From Streptomyces sp. DH41 (GTDB lineage Bacteria > Actinomycetota > Actinomycetes > Streptomycetales > Streptomycetaceae): a DNA stretch of 64,000 nt. The stretch is taken from the NCBI RefSeq assembly GCF_029813785.1, contig NZ_JARVKY010000027.1:48442-112441 (forward strand), in the 5' to 3' direction. Of the stretch, positions 1 to 8,340 are shown piece by piece; position 1 is the stretch's first letter; each line of letters opens with the position of its first letter. The notes beneath the pieces are model-generated. The model searched no databases, was not told the DNA's origin, and saw only the letters and a program-made list of their open reading frames with translations. Both the position numbers and the translations under genes were made by a program.

Positions 1-16
1 ACTTGGAGGGCGTACC

Positions 17-880
17 GTGCACCGCCGGCACAACGGGCTCAGGACCGCAGTACTCCTCGGGGGACTGTCCGCGCTCATCATTGTCATCGGCAGCTTCTTC
101 GGCCGAGCGGGGCTCGTCGTCGCCGTCCTCGTCGCCCTGGGAACGAACGCGTACGCGTACTGGAACAGCGACAAGCTCGCGCTGCGCGCGATGCGCGCCC
201 GCCCGGTCAGCGAGTTCGAGGCGCCGACGCTGTACCGCATGGTCCGCGAGCTCTCCACCCAGGCCCGCCAGCCCATGCCCCGCCTGTACATCTCGCCGAC
301 GGAGGCGCCGAACGCCTTCGCGACCGGCCGCAATCCGCGCAACGCGGCCGTGTGCTGCACCGAGGGCATCATGCGCCTGCTCGACGAGCGCGAGTTGCGG
401 GGCGTCATCGGACACGAGCTCAGCCACGTCTACAACCGCGACATCCTGATCTCGTCCGTCGCCGGCGCCCTCGCCTCCGTGATCATGTTCCTGGTCAACT
501 TCGCCTGGCTGATCCCCATCGGTCGGTCCAATGACGATGACGGACCAGGTCTGCTGGGCATGCTCCTCATCATGATTCTCGGTCCGCTCGCCGCCACCGT
601 CATCCAACTGGCGATCAGCCGCTCCAGGGAGTACGAGGCCGACGCCTCCGGCGCCCAGCTCACCGGCGACCCGATCGCCCTCGCCGGAGCCCTGCGCAAA
701 CTCGAACTCGGCACGAAGCAGCTTCCGCTGCCCCCTGAGCCCCGGATCGAGACCGCCAGTCACATGATGATCGCCAACCCGTTCCGCCCGGGACAGGGGC
801 TCTCGAAGATGTTCTCCACCCACCCGCCGATGGCGGAGCGAATCGCCCGACTCGAAAAGATGGCAGGTCGTCACCAGTGA
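17..880 (+). CDS. htpX: HtpX-like M48 family membrane metalloprotease
   Basis: A 287-residue membrane zinc protease that would degrade damaged membrane proteins. Two N-terminal hydrophobic segments (about residues 10-48) precede the zinc motif HELSH at residues 133-137, and a downstream SREYEAD motif supplies the third zinc ligand. Another hydrophobic pair lies near residues 150-195. The length matches HtpX (about 285-300). The GTG start at 17 is preceded by a GGAGG at 5-9. It overlaps the next gene by four bases (GTGA), so the two are probably co-transcribed. Catalytic residues look intact. Confidence 0.93.
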   Translation: MHRRHNGLRTAVLLGGLSALIIVIGSFFGRAGLVVAVLVALGTNAYAYWNSDKLALRAMRARPVSEFEAPTLYRMVRELSTQARQPMPRLYISPTEAPNAFATGRNPRNAAVCCTEGIMRLLDERELRGVIGHELSHVYNRDILISSVAGALASVIMFLVNFAWLIPIGRSNDDDGPGLLGMLLIMILGPLAATVIQLAISRSREYEADASGAQLTGDPIALAGALRKLELGTKQLPLPPEPRIETASHMMIANPFRPGQGLSKMFSTHPPMAERIARLEKMAGRHQ

Positions 881-1293
881 AGACCATCCTCAACGTCGTA
901 TGGCTCGTGCTCAGCGGCTTCTGGCTGTTCCTCGGCTACTTGGTCGCCGGCGCGCTGCTCTGCATCACGATCATCGGAATCCCGTTCGGCATAGCGGCTT
1001 TCCGCATCGGTGTCTACGCGCTGTGGCCCTTCGGATACACGGCGGTCGAACGCCGCGGCGCGGGGGCGCCCTCCTGCATCGGCAACGTGCTGTGGCTGGT
1101 CCTCGCGGGCTGGTGGCTGGCCATCGGCCACATCATCACCGGCATCGCCCTGTGCGTCACGATCATCGGCATCCCGCTCGGAATCGCCAACTTCAAGCTG
1201 ATCCCCGTATCACTGCTCCCGCTGGGACGCGAGATCGTGCGGACGGACCAGCCGTTCACGGCCACCGGCCCCACGCAGCGGACCGGCTGGTAG
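877..1293 (+). CDS. YccF domain-containing membrane protein
   Basis: A 138-residue integral membrane protein built from two similar halves. Each half has the pattern N-V-(V/L)-W-L-V-L and then a glycine-rich segment with I-I-G-I-P (residues about 5-40 and 68-108). This internal duplication is typical of YccF. Its biochemical role is not established. It is translationally coupled to the HtpX-like gene by a GTGA overlap, which suggests a shared membrane-stress role. That last point is inference. Confidence 0.88.
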   Translation: MKTILNVVWLVLSGFWLFLGYLVAGALLCITIIGIPFGIAAFRIGVYALWPFGYTAVERRGAGAPSCIGNVLWLVLAGWWLAIGHIITGIALCVTIIGIPLGIANFKLIPVSLLPLGREIVRTDQPFTATGPTQRTGW

Positions 1294-1395
1294 GAGCCGG
1301 CGCGCTGCCCCCTCCCAGGAGGCCCGGTCAACCGGAGGTCCGAAATCCGAGGTTTGAGAACTCCGGTTGGCCGACCGCGAGAGACCTCCTCCCGC

Positions 1396-2652
1396 CTACC
1401 GCGAAGCCCGTCGCTCCCGCACCCGCCGCCGCACCATGTAGGCCACCACGCCCACCGCCAGCACACCCACGCCCGCCATCACCGAAACCACCGGCAGGGA
1501 GAAGGCGAGCACCCCGCACCCGATCAGCCCCAGCGCCGGCACGACCCGCGCCGTCCTCGACGGGCCCAGCGTCCAGGCCGACGCGTTGGCCACGGCGTAG
1601 TAGGCCAGCACACCGAAGGACGAGAAACCGATCGCGCCCCGCACGTCCACGGTGGCGGCCAGGACCGCGACCACCGCGCCCACAGCCACCTCCGCCCGGT
1701 GCGGCACCTGGAAACGCGGGTGCACCGCGGCCAGCGCTCCGGGCAGGTGACCGTCCCGGGCCATGGCCAGCGTGGTCCGTGAAACGCCCAGGATCAGCGC
1801 CAGCAGCGAGCCGAGCGCGGCCAGGGCGGCACCCACCCGCACGACCGGCGCCAGCCCCGGCACACCGGCGGCCCGCACCGCGTCGGCCAGTGGCGCCGTC
1901 GCCTGGCCCAGACCGTCCGGGCCCAGCACGGAAAGGACAGCCACCGCGACGCACCCGTACACCGCCAGCGTGATGCCCAGGGCCAGCGGGACAGCGCGGG
2001 GAATGGTGCGCTCCGGGTCCCGGACCTCCTCGCCGAGGGTCGCGATGCGCGCGTACCCGGCGAAGGCGAAGAACAGCAGACCGGCCGCCTGCAGGACCCC
2101 GGCGACACCGCCCGACAGCCCGATGTCCAGCCGTCCGACGTCGGACCGGCCCGATCCCAGACCTACCGCCACCACGGAAGCGAGAACGGTCAGTACGACC
2201 GCCACGATCGTCCGCGTCAGCCAGGCGGACTTCTGGATTCCGCCGTAGTTCACCGCGGTCAGCGCCGCGACGGCCGCGACCGCCACCACATGCGCGTGCT
2301 CCGGCCAGACGTACGCGCCCACGGTGAGTGCCATGGCAGCACAGGAGGCCGTCTTCCCGACGACGAACGACCAGCCCGCGAGATATCCCCAGAATTCCCC
2401 GAGCCTCTCGCGCCCGTAGACGTACGTGCCGCCCGAAGCCGGATACCGGGCCGCCAGCCGTGCCGACGATGTGGCGTTGCAGTAGGCGACGACAGCGGCC
2501 AGGGCGAGGCCGAGCAGCAGCCCCGACCCGGCCGCGCGGGCCGCGGGTGCCAGGGCCACGAAGATCCCGGCACCGATCATCGAACCGAGCCCCACCACCA
2601 CGGCGTCGCCCACGCCGAGGGTGCGCCGCAGTTCCGAACCCGCAGGTGTCAT
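1396..2652 (-). CDS. APC superfamily amino acid permease
   Basis: A 418-residue transporter with about 12 hydrophobic segments. The N-terminal GLGSMIGAGIF motif is diagnostic of amino acid-polyamine-organocation permeases, which exchange or symport amino acids across the inner membrane. The chosen ATG (read from 2652) begins MTPAGSELRR, just before the conserved first helix. An upstream in-frame start would add 22 residues rich in Arg with no family similarity. The gene stands alone, and substrate specificity cannot be read from the sequence. Confidence 0.88.
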   Translation of the reverse strand: MTPAGSELRRTLGVGDAVVVGLGSMIGAGIFVALAPAARAAGSGLLLGLALAAVVAYCNATSSARLAARYPASGGTYVYGRERLGEFWGYLAGWSFVVGKTASCAAMALTVGAYVWPEHAHVVAVAAVAALTAVNYGGIQKSAWLTRTIVAVVLTVLASVVAVGLGSGRSDVGRLDIGLSGGVAGVLQAAGLLFFAFAGYARIATLGEEVRDPERTIPRAVPLALGITLAVYGCVAVAVLSVLGPDGLGQATAPLADAVRAAGVPGLAPVVRVGAALAALGSLLALILGVSRTTLAMARDGHLPGALAAVHPRFQVPHRAEVAVGAVVAVLAATVDVRGAIGFSSFGVLAYYAVANASAWTLGPSRTARVVPALGLIGCGVLAFSLPVVSVMAGVGVLAVGVVAYMVRRRVRERRASR

Positions 2653-2786
2653 GCGTCGCACCCTACTGATCAGCGCAACCACCGGGCGCGCTCGGGACGT
2701 CCTCTCCACCAAGAGCAAATGAACACGCGCGGAGGAACGAGCCCACAGGACTGGGACAGCGCAGCGAGAAAGGGCAGGGTCACGGC

Positions 2787-3053
2787 ATGACCGTCATCAG
2801 CTGGATCATCCTCGGACTGTTGGCCGGAGCCATCGCCAAGTTCCTGCTGCCGGGCCGCGACCCGGGAGGGCTCGTCGGCACGACCCTCATCGGCATCGTG
2901 GGCGCGTCCGTCGGCGGTTGGATCTCGGCCCGCTGGCTGGACCACCCGATTAGCAAGGACTTCTACGACGGTGCCACCTGGGCGGCCGCGATCGGCGGTT
3001 CCCTGGTCCTCCTGGTCGCCTACCGGCTCCTGTTCGGCAACTCGCGCGACTGA
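2787..3053 (+). CDS. GlsB/YeaQ/YmgE family stress-response membrane protein
   Basis: An 88-residue small membrane protein with three hydrophobic segments. It has the family features LxGxIAKxLLPGRDPGG (residues about 14-30) and a glycine-rich GTTLIGIVGASVGGW stretch. Related proteins are induced by general stress and, in Gram-positives, help anchor Asp23-type proteins. The ATG at 2787 follows a GCAGGGT-like weak Shine-Dalgarno. A strong hairpin terminator follows at 3094-3137. Confidence 0.9.
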   Translation: MTVISWIILGLLAGAIAKFLLPGRDPGGLVGTTLIGIVGASVGGWISARWLDHPISKDFYDGATWAAAIGGSLVLLVAYRLLFGNSRD

Positions 3054-3093
3054 ACGCGCCGGGGCCGCGGCCCCGGCCGACGAATCGTCGGAC

Positions 3094-3137
3094 GAGGAAG
3101 GAGGGCGGGCACCGTCGGGTGCCCGCCCTCCTTCCTC
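3094..3137. terminator. Bidirectional hairpin terminator
   Basis: A perfect 20-bp stem (3094-3113 with 3118-3137) around the four-base loop GTCG. It lies between the convergent GlsB-type gene and the yajQ gene and probably ends both transcripts. Confidence 0.85.
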
Positions 3138-3181
3138 ATGCCGCGGCAGGGCGCGCGTTGCCGCGCCGCCGGCTCAGCAGG

Positions 3182-3670
3182 TCACCGGTAGTTCACGAAC
3201 TGCAGCGCGAAGTCGAAGTCCTGGCCCTTCAGCAGGGCGATCACGGCCTGCAGATCGTCCCGGTTCTTGGAGCTGACCCGCAGCTCCTCGCCCTGAACCT
3301 GGGCCTTCACGCCCTTGGGGCCCTCGTCGCGGATGAGCTTCGCCACCTTCTTCGCGTTGTCCTGGGAAATGCCCTCCTCGATCGACGCGAAGATCTTGTA
3401 CTCCTTGCCGGAAAGCTGGGGCTCGCCCGCGTCCAGAGCCTTCAGCGAGATACCTCGCTTGACCAGCTTGGACTGGAAGACGTCGAGGACAGCGCTCACC
3501 CGGTCCTCCGAGTTCGCCTCCATGAGGATCTTCTCCCCGGACCAGGAGATCGAGGCGCCCACGCCCTTGAAGTCGTAGCGCTGCGAGATCTCCTTGGCGG
3601 CCTGGTTGAGGGCGTTGTCGACCTCCTGCCGCTCGACCTTCGAGACGATGTCGAAACTGGAGTCGGCCAT
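3182..3670 (-). CDS. YajQ family nucleotide-binding protein
   Basis: A 162-residue cytoplasmic protein of the usual YajQ length. It starts MADSSFDIVSKV and contains the conserved segments QRYDFKG (near residue 32) and ALLKGQDFDFALQFVNYR at the C-terminus. Members bind nucleotides, and in Xanthomonas one binds cyclic di-GMP. The ATG read from 3670 begins the conserved N-terminus; longer in-frame starts add non-conserved sequence. It is transcribed away from the adjacent tRNA-Tyr gene. Confidence 0.93.
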   Translation of the reverse strand: MADSSFDIVSKVERQEVDNALNQAAKEISQRYDFKGVGASISWSGEKILMEANSEDRVSAVLDVFQSKLVKRGISLKALDAGEPQLSGKEYKIFASIEEGISQDNAKKVAKLIRDEGPKGVKAQVQGEELRVSSKNRDDLQAVIALLKGQDFDFALQFVNYR

Positions 3671-3905
3671 GTCCTGTGGCTCCTTGTATCTGGGTGCGTG
3701 TCGGGCCGCGTATCGGGTCCGTACCGGCATACAACGGCGGCCGCCGAGCCCGGTAGGCGCCCTCGGCCGCATCCGGACAAGCCTAGCCACCCGCCGCCCC
3801 CGAGCGGCGATCAATCAGGTGGCGAAGCACCCCCGCACATCAGGTATTGTTTACGTCGTTGCCACGGAGCACCGCCGAAAGGCGGTTCGAAGGGCAGCGA
3901 ACCCC

Positions 3906-3987
3906 GGCGGTGTGCCCGAGCGGCCAAAGGGAGCAGACTGTAAATCTGCCGGCTCAGCCTTCCCAGGTTCGAATCCTGGCGCCGCCA
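3906..3987 (+). tRNA. tRNA-Tyr (GTA)
   Basis: An 82-nt cloverleaf with a seven-base acceptor stem (GGCGGTG pairing with CGCCGCC), anticodon GTA at 3940-3942, a long class II variable arm and a T loop GTTCGAATC. The CCA end is not encoded. The gene lies beside yajQ, the setting of the tRNA-Tyr used as attB by SLP1 in S. coelicolor. No integrase or duplicated att sequence is seen here, so the site looks empty. Confidence 0.95.
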
Positions 3988-3994
3988 CACGGGA

Positions 3995-4043
3995 ACGAAG
4001 GGCCCCGTGACCTGCTGTTCATGCAGGTCACGGGGCCCTTCGT
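3995..4043 (+). terminator. Hairpin terminator after tRNA-Tyr
   Basis: A perfect 20-bp stem (3995-4014 with 4024-4043) with a nine-base loop, immediately downstream of the tRNA. Confidence 0.85.
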
Positions 4044-4090
4044 CATGTGCTGCTCCAAAAGGGTGCTCGCGTTCGGGGGAGACTGGTGTC

Positions 4091-4309
4091 ATGGTCTCGT
4101 CCTCCCGTCGCAGAACCTGCCCCGAGTGCCGTCGTGAGATCGCCGTCGTAGCGGGGCGGTACGCGCGTCACGATCCGTCCGGTGCGCGGGGGAGCGGCGA
4201 ACTCGTGTCCTGCCCGGGTTCGCGTCGGCCGGCGCAACTCGGTGCGGTGCAGCCGTCCCTGGACGGGTACGCGGTCCCTGACTTCCCCGGGCAGCTGCCC
4301 CTCTTCTGA
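4091..4309 (+). CDS. Small CxxC-containing hypothetical protein
   Basis: A 72-residue protein with an N-terminal CPECRREI motif and a later single Cys in LVSCPGS, which suggests a small zinc-ribbon-like fold. A GGGGGAG Shine-Dalgarno at about 4075-4082 precedes the ATG at 4091. An earlier in-frame start would lie inside the tRNA terminator and is unlikely. Function is unknown. The C-terminus (residues 55-72, ending PGQLPLF) looks unstructured. Confidence 0.65.
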   Translation: MVSSSRRRTCPECRREIAVVAGRYARHDPSGARGSGELVSCPGSRRPAQLGAVQPSLDGYAVPDFPGQLPLF

Positions 4310-4340
4310 CCGTACGCTCAGGCGCCCGCGGCCCGCGTTC

Positions 4341-4997
4341 TCAATTCCCGGCCACCGACTTCACCGCCACCGACACGGGCGCCGAACCGCTGATCAGCTC
4401 CAGGGTCAGGCCGCTCGTGGCCGGGGTGTCGACCAGTTCGGCCAGTACGGCGGCCACGTCGTCGCGCGGGACAGGGCCGCGGCCGGTGTGTGCCTCCAGA
4501 CGGACGAGGCCGGTGCCGGCGTCGTCGGTCAGCGCGCCGGGGCGAAGGATCGTCCAGTCCAGCTCGTCCAGTGTGCGTACGTACGCGTCGGCCTCGCCCT
4601 TGGCACGCTGGTAGACGTCGAAGATCTCGTCCCCCTCGTGATGTGGGTCGGCACCCATGGAGGACACGACCACCAAGCGCCCGACGCCCGCCCGGACCGC
4701 CGCGTCCGCGAAGAGGACCGCCGCCGCCTTGTCCACCGTGTCCTTGCGGGCCGCTCCGCTCCCGGGGCCCGCGCCCGCCGCGAAGACCGCCGCGTCGGCG
4801 CCCCGCAGCCGTTCCGCGACCTCCTCCACCGAGGCCGACTCCAGGTCGAGCACGAGCGGTTCGGCTCCGGCCGCACGGAGATCCTCGGCCTGCTCGGCCT
4901 TGCGGATGATGCCCGCCACCTCGTCACCGCGCGCGGCGAGCAACCGCTCCAGCCGCAGCGCGATCTGACCATGACCACCAGCGATGACAATGCGCAT
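4341..4997 (-). CDS. NAD(P)H-binding atypical short-chain dehydrogenase
   Basis: A 218-residue Rossmann protein of the SDR_a5/NmrA-like group. The dinucleotide-binding glycine motif GGHGQIA is at about residues 7-13, and VVVSSMGAD lies near residue 108. The start chosen (ATG read from 4997) begins MRIVIAGG, which is the start of the fold; a longer in-frame ORF adds a 29-residue Arg-rich tail. The substrate is unknown. Such proteins may act as redox sensors rather than enzymes. Confidence 0.85.
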   Translation of the reverse strand: MRIVIAGGHGQIALRLERLLAARGDEVAGIIRKAEQAEDLRAAGAEPLVLDLESASVEEVAERLRGADAAVFAAGAGPGSGAARKDTVDKAAAVLFADAAVRAGVGRLVVVSSMGADPHHEGDEIFDVYQRAKGEADAYVRTLDELDWTILRPGALTDDAGTGLVRLEAHTGRGPVPRDDVAAVLAELVDTPATSGLTLELISGSAPVSVAVKSVAGN

Positions 4998-5064
4998 GCC
5001 TTCGACCGTACGCCCCGACGGTCGCACTCGCCGCACGACTCCGGCCGTATCCGCGGGGCCCCGT

Positions 5065-5121
5065 CCGGTCCTACGTGACCTCACCGGTCCTGCGTGACCT
5101 CACCGGTCCTACGTGACCTCT
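5065..5121. repeat. Three tandem 19-bp repeats
   Basis: Three head-to-tail copies of a 19-bp unit (5065-5083, 5084-5102, 5103-5121). They differ at one internal base (A/G) and the last base. They lie in the gap upstream of the minus-strand dehydrogenase gene, about 70 bp before its start. They could be protein-binding sites or a simple satellite. Confidence 0.85.
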
Positions 5122-5207
5122 CCCGTCCCGCGTGCCTCGCCCGGCGGCACTCAGGGTCCTGGAGGGCCCCGGGGTCCACCCGGCAAGGCCGCGCGCCTCC
5201 CGCCCCG

Positions 5208-6500
5208 TCACGGAGCTTCCCCAGGCCCTCCCGGCCGCCCCTCGTGCCCCCCGCCGCGCCCCTGTCGAGGCAGCCCCAGGTCCTTCCCGGCTGTCGAGTC
5301 GCCGTACTCCCGTACCGCGCTGGTCCGCGCCACCACGCGCCCCCGGTGCACCACGATCCGGCTGTACGCCAGGGAGAGCGCCCCCGCCAGCCGGTCCCCG
5401 CGTACCGCGAGGAGTTCGGCCGGGAAGCCCGCCTCCACCCGTACCTCGGGCAGGCCCAGGGCCGCTCGCGGCGCCGCGCTCACAGCGTCGTACGCGTCCT
5501 CGGGGCGCAGCCCGTGGCGCGATGCCAGCAGGTACGCGGCCTCCAGGGGGTCACCGCGCCCCACGGGGTTGGACACGTCCCGAAGCGCACCGCTTCCGGC
5601 GGCGACGCGTACGCCGGCCGCGCGCAGCAGCCGTACCGGAGCCGTGCCGTCGCGGGGGTCGACCGCGCCGCAGGCGCCCTGGGGCAGGCACACCACCGTC
5701 ACCCCGGCCGCCGCGAGCTGGTCCGCGGCCCGGGACGCCGCGTCGGCGGGCAGCCGGCCCAGGCCGTCGCAGGGGCCGAGGGTCACCCCGGGGCGCAGCC
5801 CGCCCGCCATCACCGCCAGCCGGGCCAGCCGCGCCGGGTCGGCGGCGTCCGTGTGCAGGTCGACCGGGCAGCCGTGTTCGGCGGCGACCTCCAGGACCGC
5901 CTCGACGTACCCCGTCGGATCGGGGTCCAGGTCCGGACAGCCGCCCACCACCTCCGCGCCCATCTTGACCGCGTCCCGCAGCATCGCCAGCCCGTCGGCC
6001 CCGGCCACTCCGGTCAGCACCCTGGGCATGGCCACCGCCGTCAGCTCGGCCAGCCCGCGCAGCGACCGCCGCGCCCGCAGTACGGCGGTCAGCGCGCCCA
6101 GCCCCGGAACGTCGCCCACGCGCACGTGTGCCCGTAGCGCGGTCGCCCCGTGTCCCAGCTGGAGCAGGACGGCCTCGGTGGCCCGGCGCTGGACGTCCAG
6201 GGGGTCGTACGAGACGGGGCCGGGGGTGTCGGCCGTCAGCGCCGTGTCGCCGTGGACGTGGGGCTCGGCGGGGGCGGGGAGGAGCAGGTAGCCGGTGAGG
6301 TCCACGCGGGTGCCGGAGCCGGACGTTCGAGCCGCCGTCAGGCTGCCGGCCGTGCCGACCGCCTCGATGCGCCCGCCGTGCAGCCGTACGTCCACGGTCC
6401 GGCCGTCGGTGAGCCGCGCCCCGCACAGCAGGAGCGAGCCACGGTCGGCGGGGCCCGAGGGGGAGGGCGAGTGGGGCGGCTGCGGCTGGCTGTCGGGCAT
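5208..6500 (-). CDS. Amidohydrolase-superfamily protein, probable pseudoenzyme
   Basis: A 430-residue protein with the layout of cytosine-deaminase-like amidohydrolases. It has an N-terminal beta-sandwich segment, an HVH metal pair at His81/His83, and a DLHTD segment with His216. By manual alignment with E. coli cytosine deaminase, the catalytic Glu after the third His is Ala219, the SH motif is replaced around Pro243-Cys244, and the metal-binding Asp is near Gly304. Three of six key residues are therefore missing. The last 30 residues are a Gly/Arg-rich tail. It may have lost hydrolase activity or adopted a binding role. Confidence 0.75.
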   Translation of the reverse strand: MPDSQPQPPHSPSPSGPADRGSLLLCGARLTDGRTVDVRLHGGRIEAVGTAGSLTAARTSGSGTRVDLTGYLLLPAPAEPHVHGDTALTADTPGPVSYDPLDVQRRATEAVLLQLGHGATALRAHVRVGDVPGLGALTAVLRARRSLRGLAELTAVAMPRVLTGVAGADGLAMLRDAVKMGAEVVGGCPDLDPDPTGYVEAVLEVAAEHGCPVDLHTDAADPARLARLAVMAGGLRPGVTLGPCDGLGRLPADAASRAADQLAAAGVTVVCLPQGACGAVDPRDGTAPVRLLRAAGVRVAAGSGALRDVSNPVGRGDPLEAAYLLASRHGLRPEDAYDAVSAAPRAALGLPEVRVEAGFPAELLAVRGDRLAGALSLAYSRIVVHRGRVVARTSAVREYGDSTAGKDLGLPRQGRGGGHEGRPGGPGEAP

Positions 6501-6796
6501 CGCGCTCCTCTGGGCTCGGGGCTGCGCAGTGGGGGACGCAAGATCACGCAGAGTGAGTCGAGCCTAGGACGGTGATCAGCCCGTGGCGCGGAGGAGCGCA
6601 ATAGTCGTACCGGTGCGGTCCTGCGGTCCTGCGGTCCTGCGGTCATGACGGGACCCGTCCGGGCCTGCTGGGGTTCGGGCGGGCCCCGTCATGGCGTACG
6701 CGAGGAGGGACCGACGGGCCCGGGGGCGGGGCGGGGCAGGGGCGGCGAAACGGATTTGGGCGAACGGCGGGCGACCGTGTAATGTCTTCATCGCTC
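6501..6796. other. Gene-free stretch before the tRNA pair
   Basis: No convincing gene. It includes a short tandem octamer, TGCGGTCC, in about four copies at 6614-6644. It presumably contains the promoter for the tRNA-Thr/tRNA-Met/rpmG unit. Confidence 0.6.
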
Positions 6797-6869
6797 GCCC
6801 CAATAGCTCAGTCGGCAGAGCGTCTCCATGGTAAGGAGAAGGTCAACGGTTCGATTCCGTTTTGGGGCT
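6797..6869 (+). tRNA. tRNA-Thr (GGT)
   Basis: A 73-nt cloverleaf with acceptor GCCCCAA/TTGGGGC, a D arm AGCTCAGTCGG, anticodon GGT in the loop ATGGTAA, and a T loop GGTTCGATTCC. It is followed 46 bp later by tRNA-Met and then rpmG, a conserved Streptomyces arrangement. Confidence 0.95.
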
Positions 6870-6915
6870 CTGGTGTGAGAGGTTCCCGCCGCAAGGCGGG
6901 GCCCGATCGCATCAC

Positions 6916-6988
6916 AGCGGTGTAGCTCAGTCGGTAGAGCAAGCGGCTCATAATCGCTGTGTCACCGGTTCAAGTCCGGTCACCGCTA
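6916..6988 (+). tRNA. tRNA-Met (CAT), elongator type
   Basis: A 73-nt cloverleaf with acceptor AGCGGTG/CACCGCT and anticodon CAT. The acceptor begins with a paired A1-T72 and the anticodon stem lacks the three G-C pairs of an initiator, so it is an elongator. A lysidine-modified Ile reading is formally possible. Confidence 0.9.
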
Positions 6989-6993
6989 CTTTC

Positions 6994-7037
6994 AGTAGCC
7001 GATTGCGGGGTCGGTCCTTCAATCGGCTACTCTTTTC
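6994..7037 (+). terminator. Terminator/attenuator between tRNA-Met and rpmG
   Basis: A 12-bp stem (6994-7005 with 7020-7031) followed by a T-rich tract (CTTTTC). It lies between the tRNAs and rpmG, so it may uncouple tRNA from rpmG expression. Confidence 0.75.
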
Positions 7038-7079
7038 TGCGTTAACACCATCAATCCGTTCGTCAAGGAGTGCACTCAC

Positions 7080-7244
7080 GTGGCTGCCACCGACGTCCGC
7101 CCGAAGATCACGCTGGCCTGCGTGGAGTGCAAGGAGCGGAACTACATCACCAAGAAGAACCGGCGTAACAACCCGGACCGACTGGAGATGAAGAAGCACT
7201 GCCCGCGTTGCAACGCGCACACCGCGCACCGCGAAACGCGATAG
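7080..7244 (+). CDS. rpmG: 50S ribosomal protein L33, zinc-binding (C+) form
   Basis: A 54-residue large-subunit protein. It has two CxxC pairs, CVEC near residue 14 and CPRC near residue 41, so it is the zinc-containing paralogue. The GTG at 7080 follows an AAGGAG at 7064-7069. A 15-bp hairpin terminator follows at once. Position after tRNA-Thr and tRNA-Met and before the MaoC pair is conserved in streptomycetes. Confidence 0.96.
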   Translation: MAATDVRPKITLACVECKERNYITKKNRRNNPDRLEMKKHCPRCNAHTAHRETR

Positions 7245-7257
7245 AAACAGGCTCGTA

Positions 7258-7294
7258 CACGAGGCCGTCCCCAAGGCTTGGGGGCGGCCTCGTG
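7258..7294 (+). terminator. rpmG terminator
   Basis: A 15-bp stem (7258-7272 with 7280-7294, one G-T pair) and a seven-base loop, 13 bp after the rpmG stop. Confidence 0.85.
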
Positions 7295-7359
7295 TCGTTT
7301 GGTCAGCGGTGCCAGAGGTGGCACCTACAGCCCGGAGAGCAGCAGGAGGTTGCGAGCCC

Positions 7360-7812
7360 ATGGCGCTCGACCAGTCGTTCGTGGGGCGGACCTATCCGCC
7401 GACCGCGCCCTACGAGGTGGGCCGGGAAAAGATCCGCGAGTTCGCGGAGGCAGTGGGCGACGCCAATCCGGCGTACACGGACACGGAGGCCGCGAAGGCG
7501 CTCGGCCATCCGGACGTGATCGCTCCGCCGACCTTCGTGTTCTCGATCACGTTCAAGGCGGCGGGTCAGGTCATCGAGGACCTGCAGTTGGGCCTGGACT
7601 ACAGCCGGGTGGTGCACGGCGACCAGAAATTCGCCTACGCCCGTCCGGTGCGCGCCGGTGACCGGCTCACGGTCACCTCCACCATCGAAGCGATCAAGTC
7701 GATGGCGGGCAACGACATCCTGGACATCCGCGGCGAGGTGCACGACGAGGCCGGCGAGCACGTCGTGACCGCCTGGACCAAGCTCGTGGCCCGCGCGGCC
7801 GAGGAGGCGTGA
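7360..7812 (+). CDS. MaoC-like N-terminal hot-dog dehydratase subunit (HadA-like)
   Basis: A 150-residue protein of the FAS1_DH/MaoC N-terminal type. It begins with the pattern Y-E-V-G-R-E-K-I-R-E-F-A and has N-P-A-Y-T-D, PPTFVFSI and FAYARPVRAGD segments. This half lacks the R-hydratase catalytic Asp/His motif; it would supply the acyl-chain pocket to the catalytic partner encoded next, as HadA does with HadB. The ATG at 7360 has AGGAGG at 7344-7349. Its position between rpmG and murB is conserved in mycobacteria and streptomycetes. Confidence 0.88.
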   Translation: MALDQSFVGRTYPPTAPYEVGREKIREFAEAVGDANPAYTDTEAAKALGHPDVIAPPTFVFSITFKAAGQVIEDLQLGLDYSRVVHGDQKFAYARPVRAGDRLTVTSTIEAIKSMAGNDILDIRGEVHDEAGEHVVTAWTKLVARAAEEA

Positions 7813-7820
7813 GTCGTCCC

Positions 7821-8309
7821 ATGACGCAATCCACGACGCATTCAGCTGCGCACTCCACGACGCAGGGCACGGCGTCTTCCGCGACGGCGAAGGTCGCGTA
7901 CGGCGACGTCGAGGTCGGCACCGAACTGCCCGCGCGGAGTTTTCCCGTGAGTCGCGCCACTCTCGTGCGGTACGCGGGTGCCTCCGGCGACTTCAACCCG
8001 ATCCACTGGAACGAGAAGTTCGCCAAGGAGGTCGGCCTGCCGGACGTCATCGCGCACGGCATGTTCACCATGGCCGAGGCGATCCGCGTGGTGACCGACT
8101 GGACCGGCGACCCGGCCTCGGTCGTGGAGTACGGCGTCCGCTTCACCCGGCCCGTCGTCGTCCCGAACGACGACCAGGGTGCCGTGATCGAGGTCACCGG
8201 CAAGGTCGCGGCCAAGCTCGACGACAACACCGTCCGCGTCGACCTGACGGCCACCAGCGCCGGACAGAAGGTCCTCGGCATGTCCCGGGCGGTCGTACGA
8301 CTCGCCTGA
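7821..8309 (+). CDS. MaoC family (R)-hydratase, catalytic subunit (HadB-like)
   Basis: A 162-residue hot-dog dehydratase. The hydratase motif ASGDFNPIHWNE (near residues 51-62) carries the catalytic Asp and His, and PDVIAHGMF follows. It presumably dehydrates 3-hydroxyacyl substrates together with the preceding subunit. A GTG at 7809 overlaps the upstream stop by four bases, but its Shine-Dalgarno spacing is only about one base, so the ATG at 7821 is preferred. The first 25 residues are a Thr/Ser/Ala-rich tail. A strong terminator follows. Confidence 0.88.
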   Translation: MTQSTTHSAAHSTTQGTASSATAKVAYGDVEVGTELPARSFPVSRATLVRYAGASGDFNPIHWNEKFAKEVGLPDVIAHGMFTMAEAIRVVTDWTGDPASVVEYGVRFTRPVVVPNDDQGAVIEVTGKVAAKLDDNTVRVDLTATSAGQKVLGMSRAVVRLA

Positions 8310-8340
8310 CCTGGCTCCCGTAGCCGGTCGGCAGGGCATT

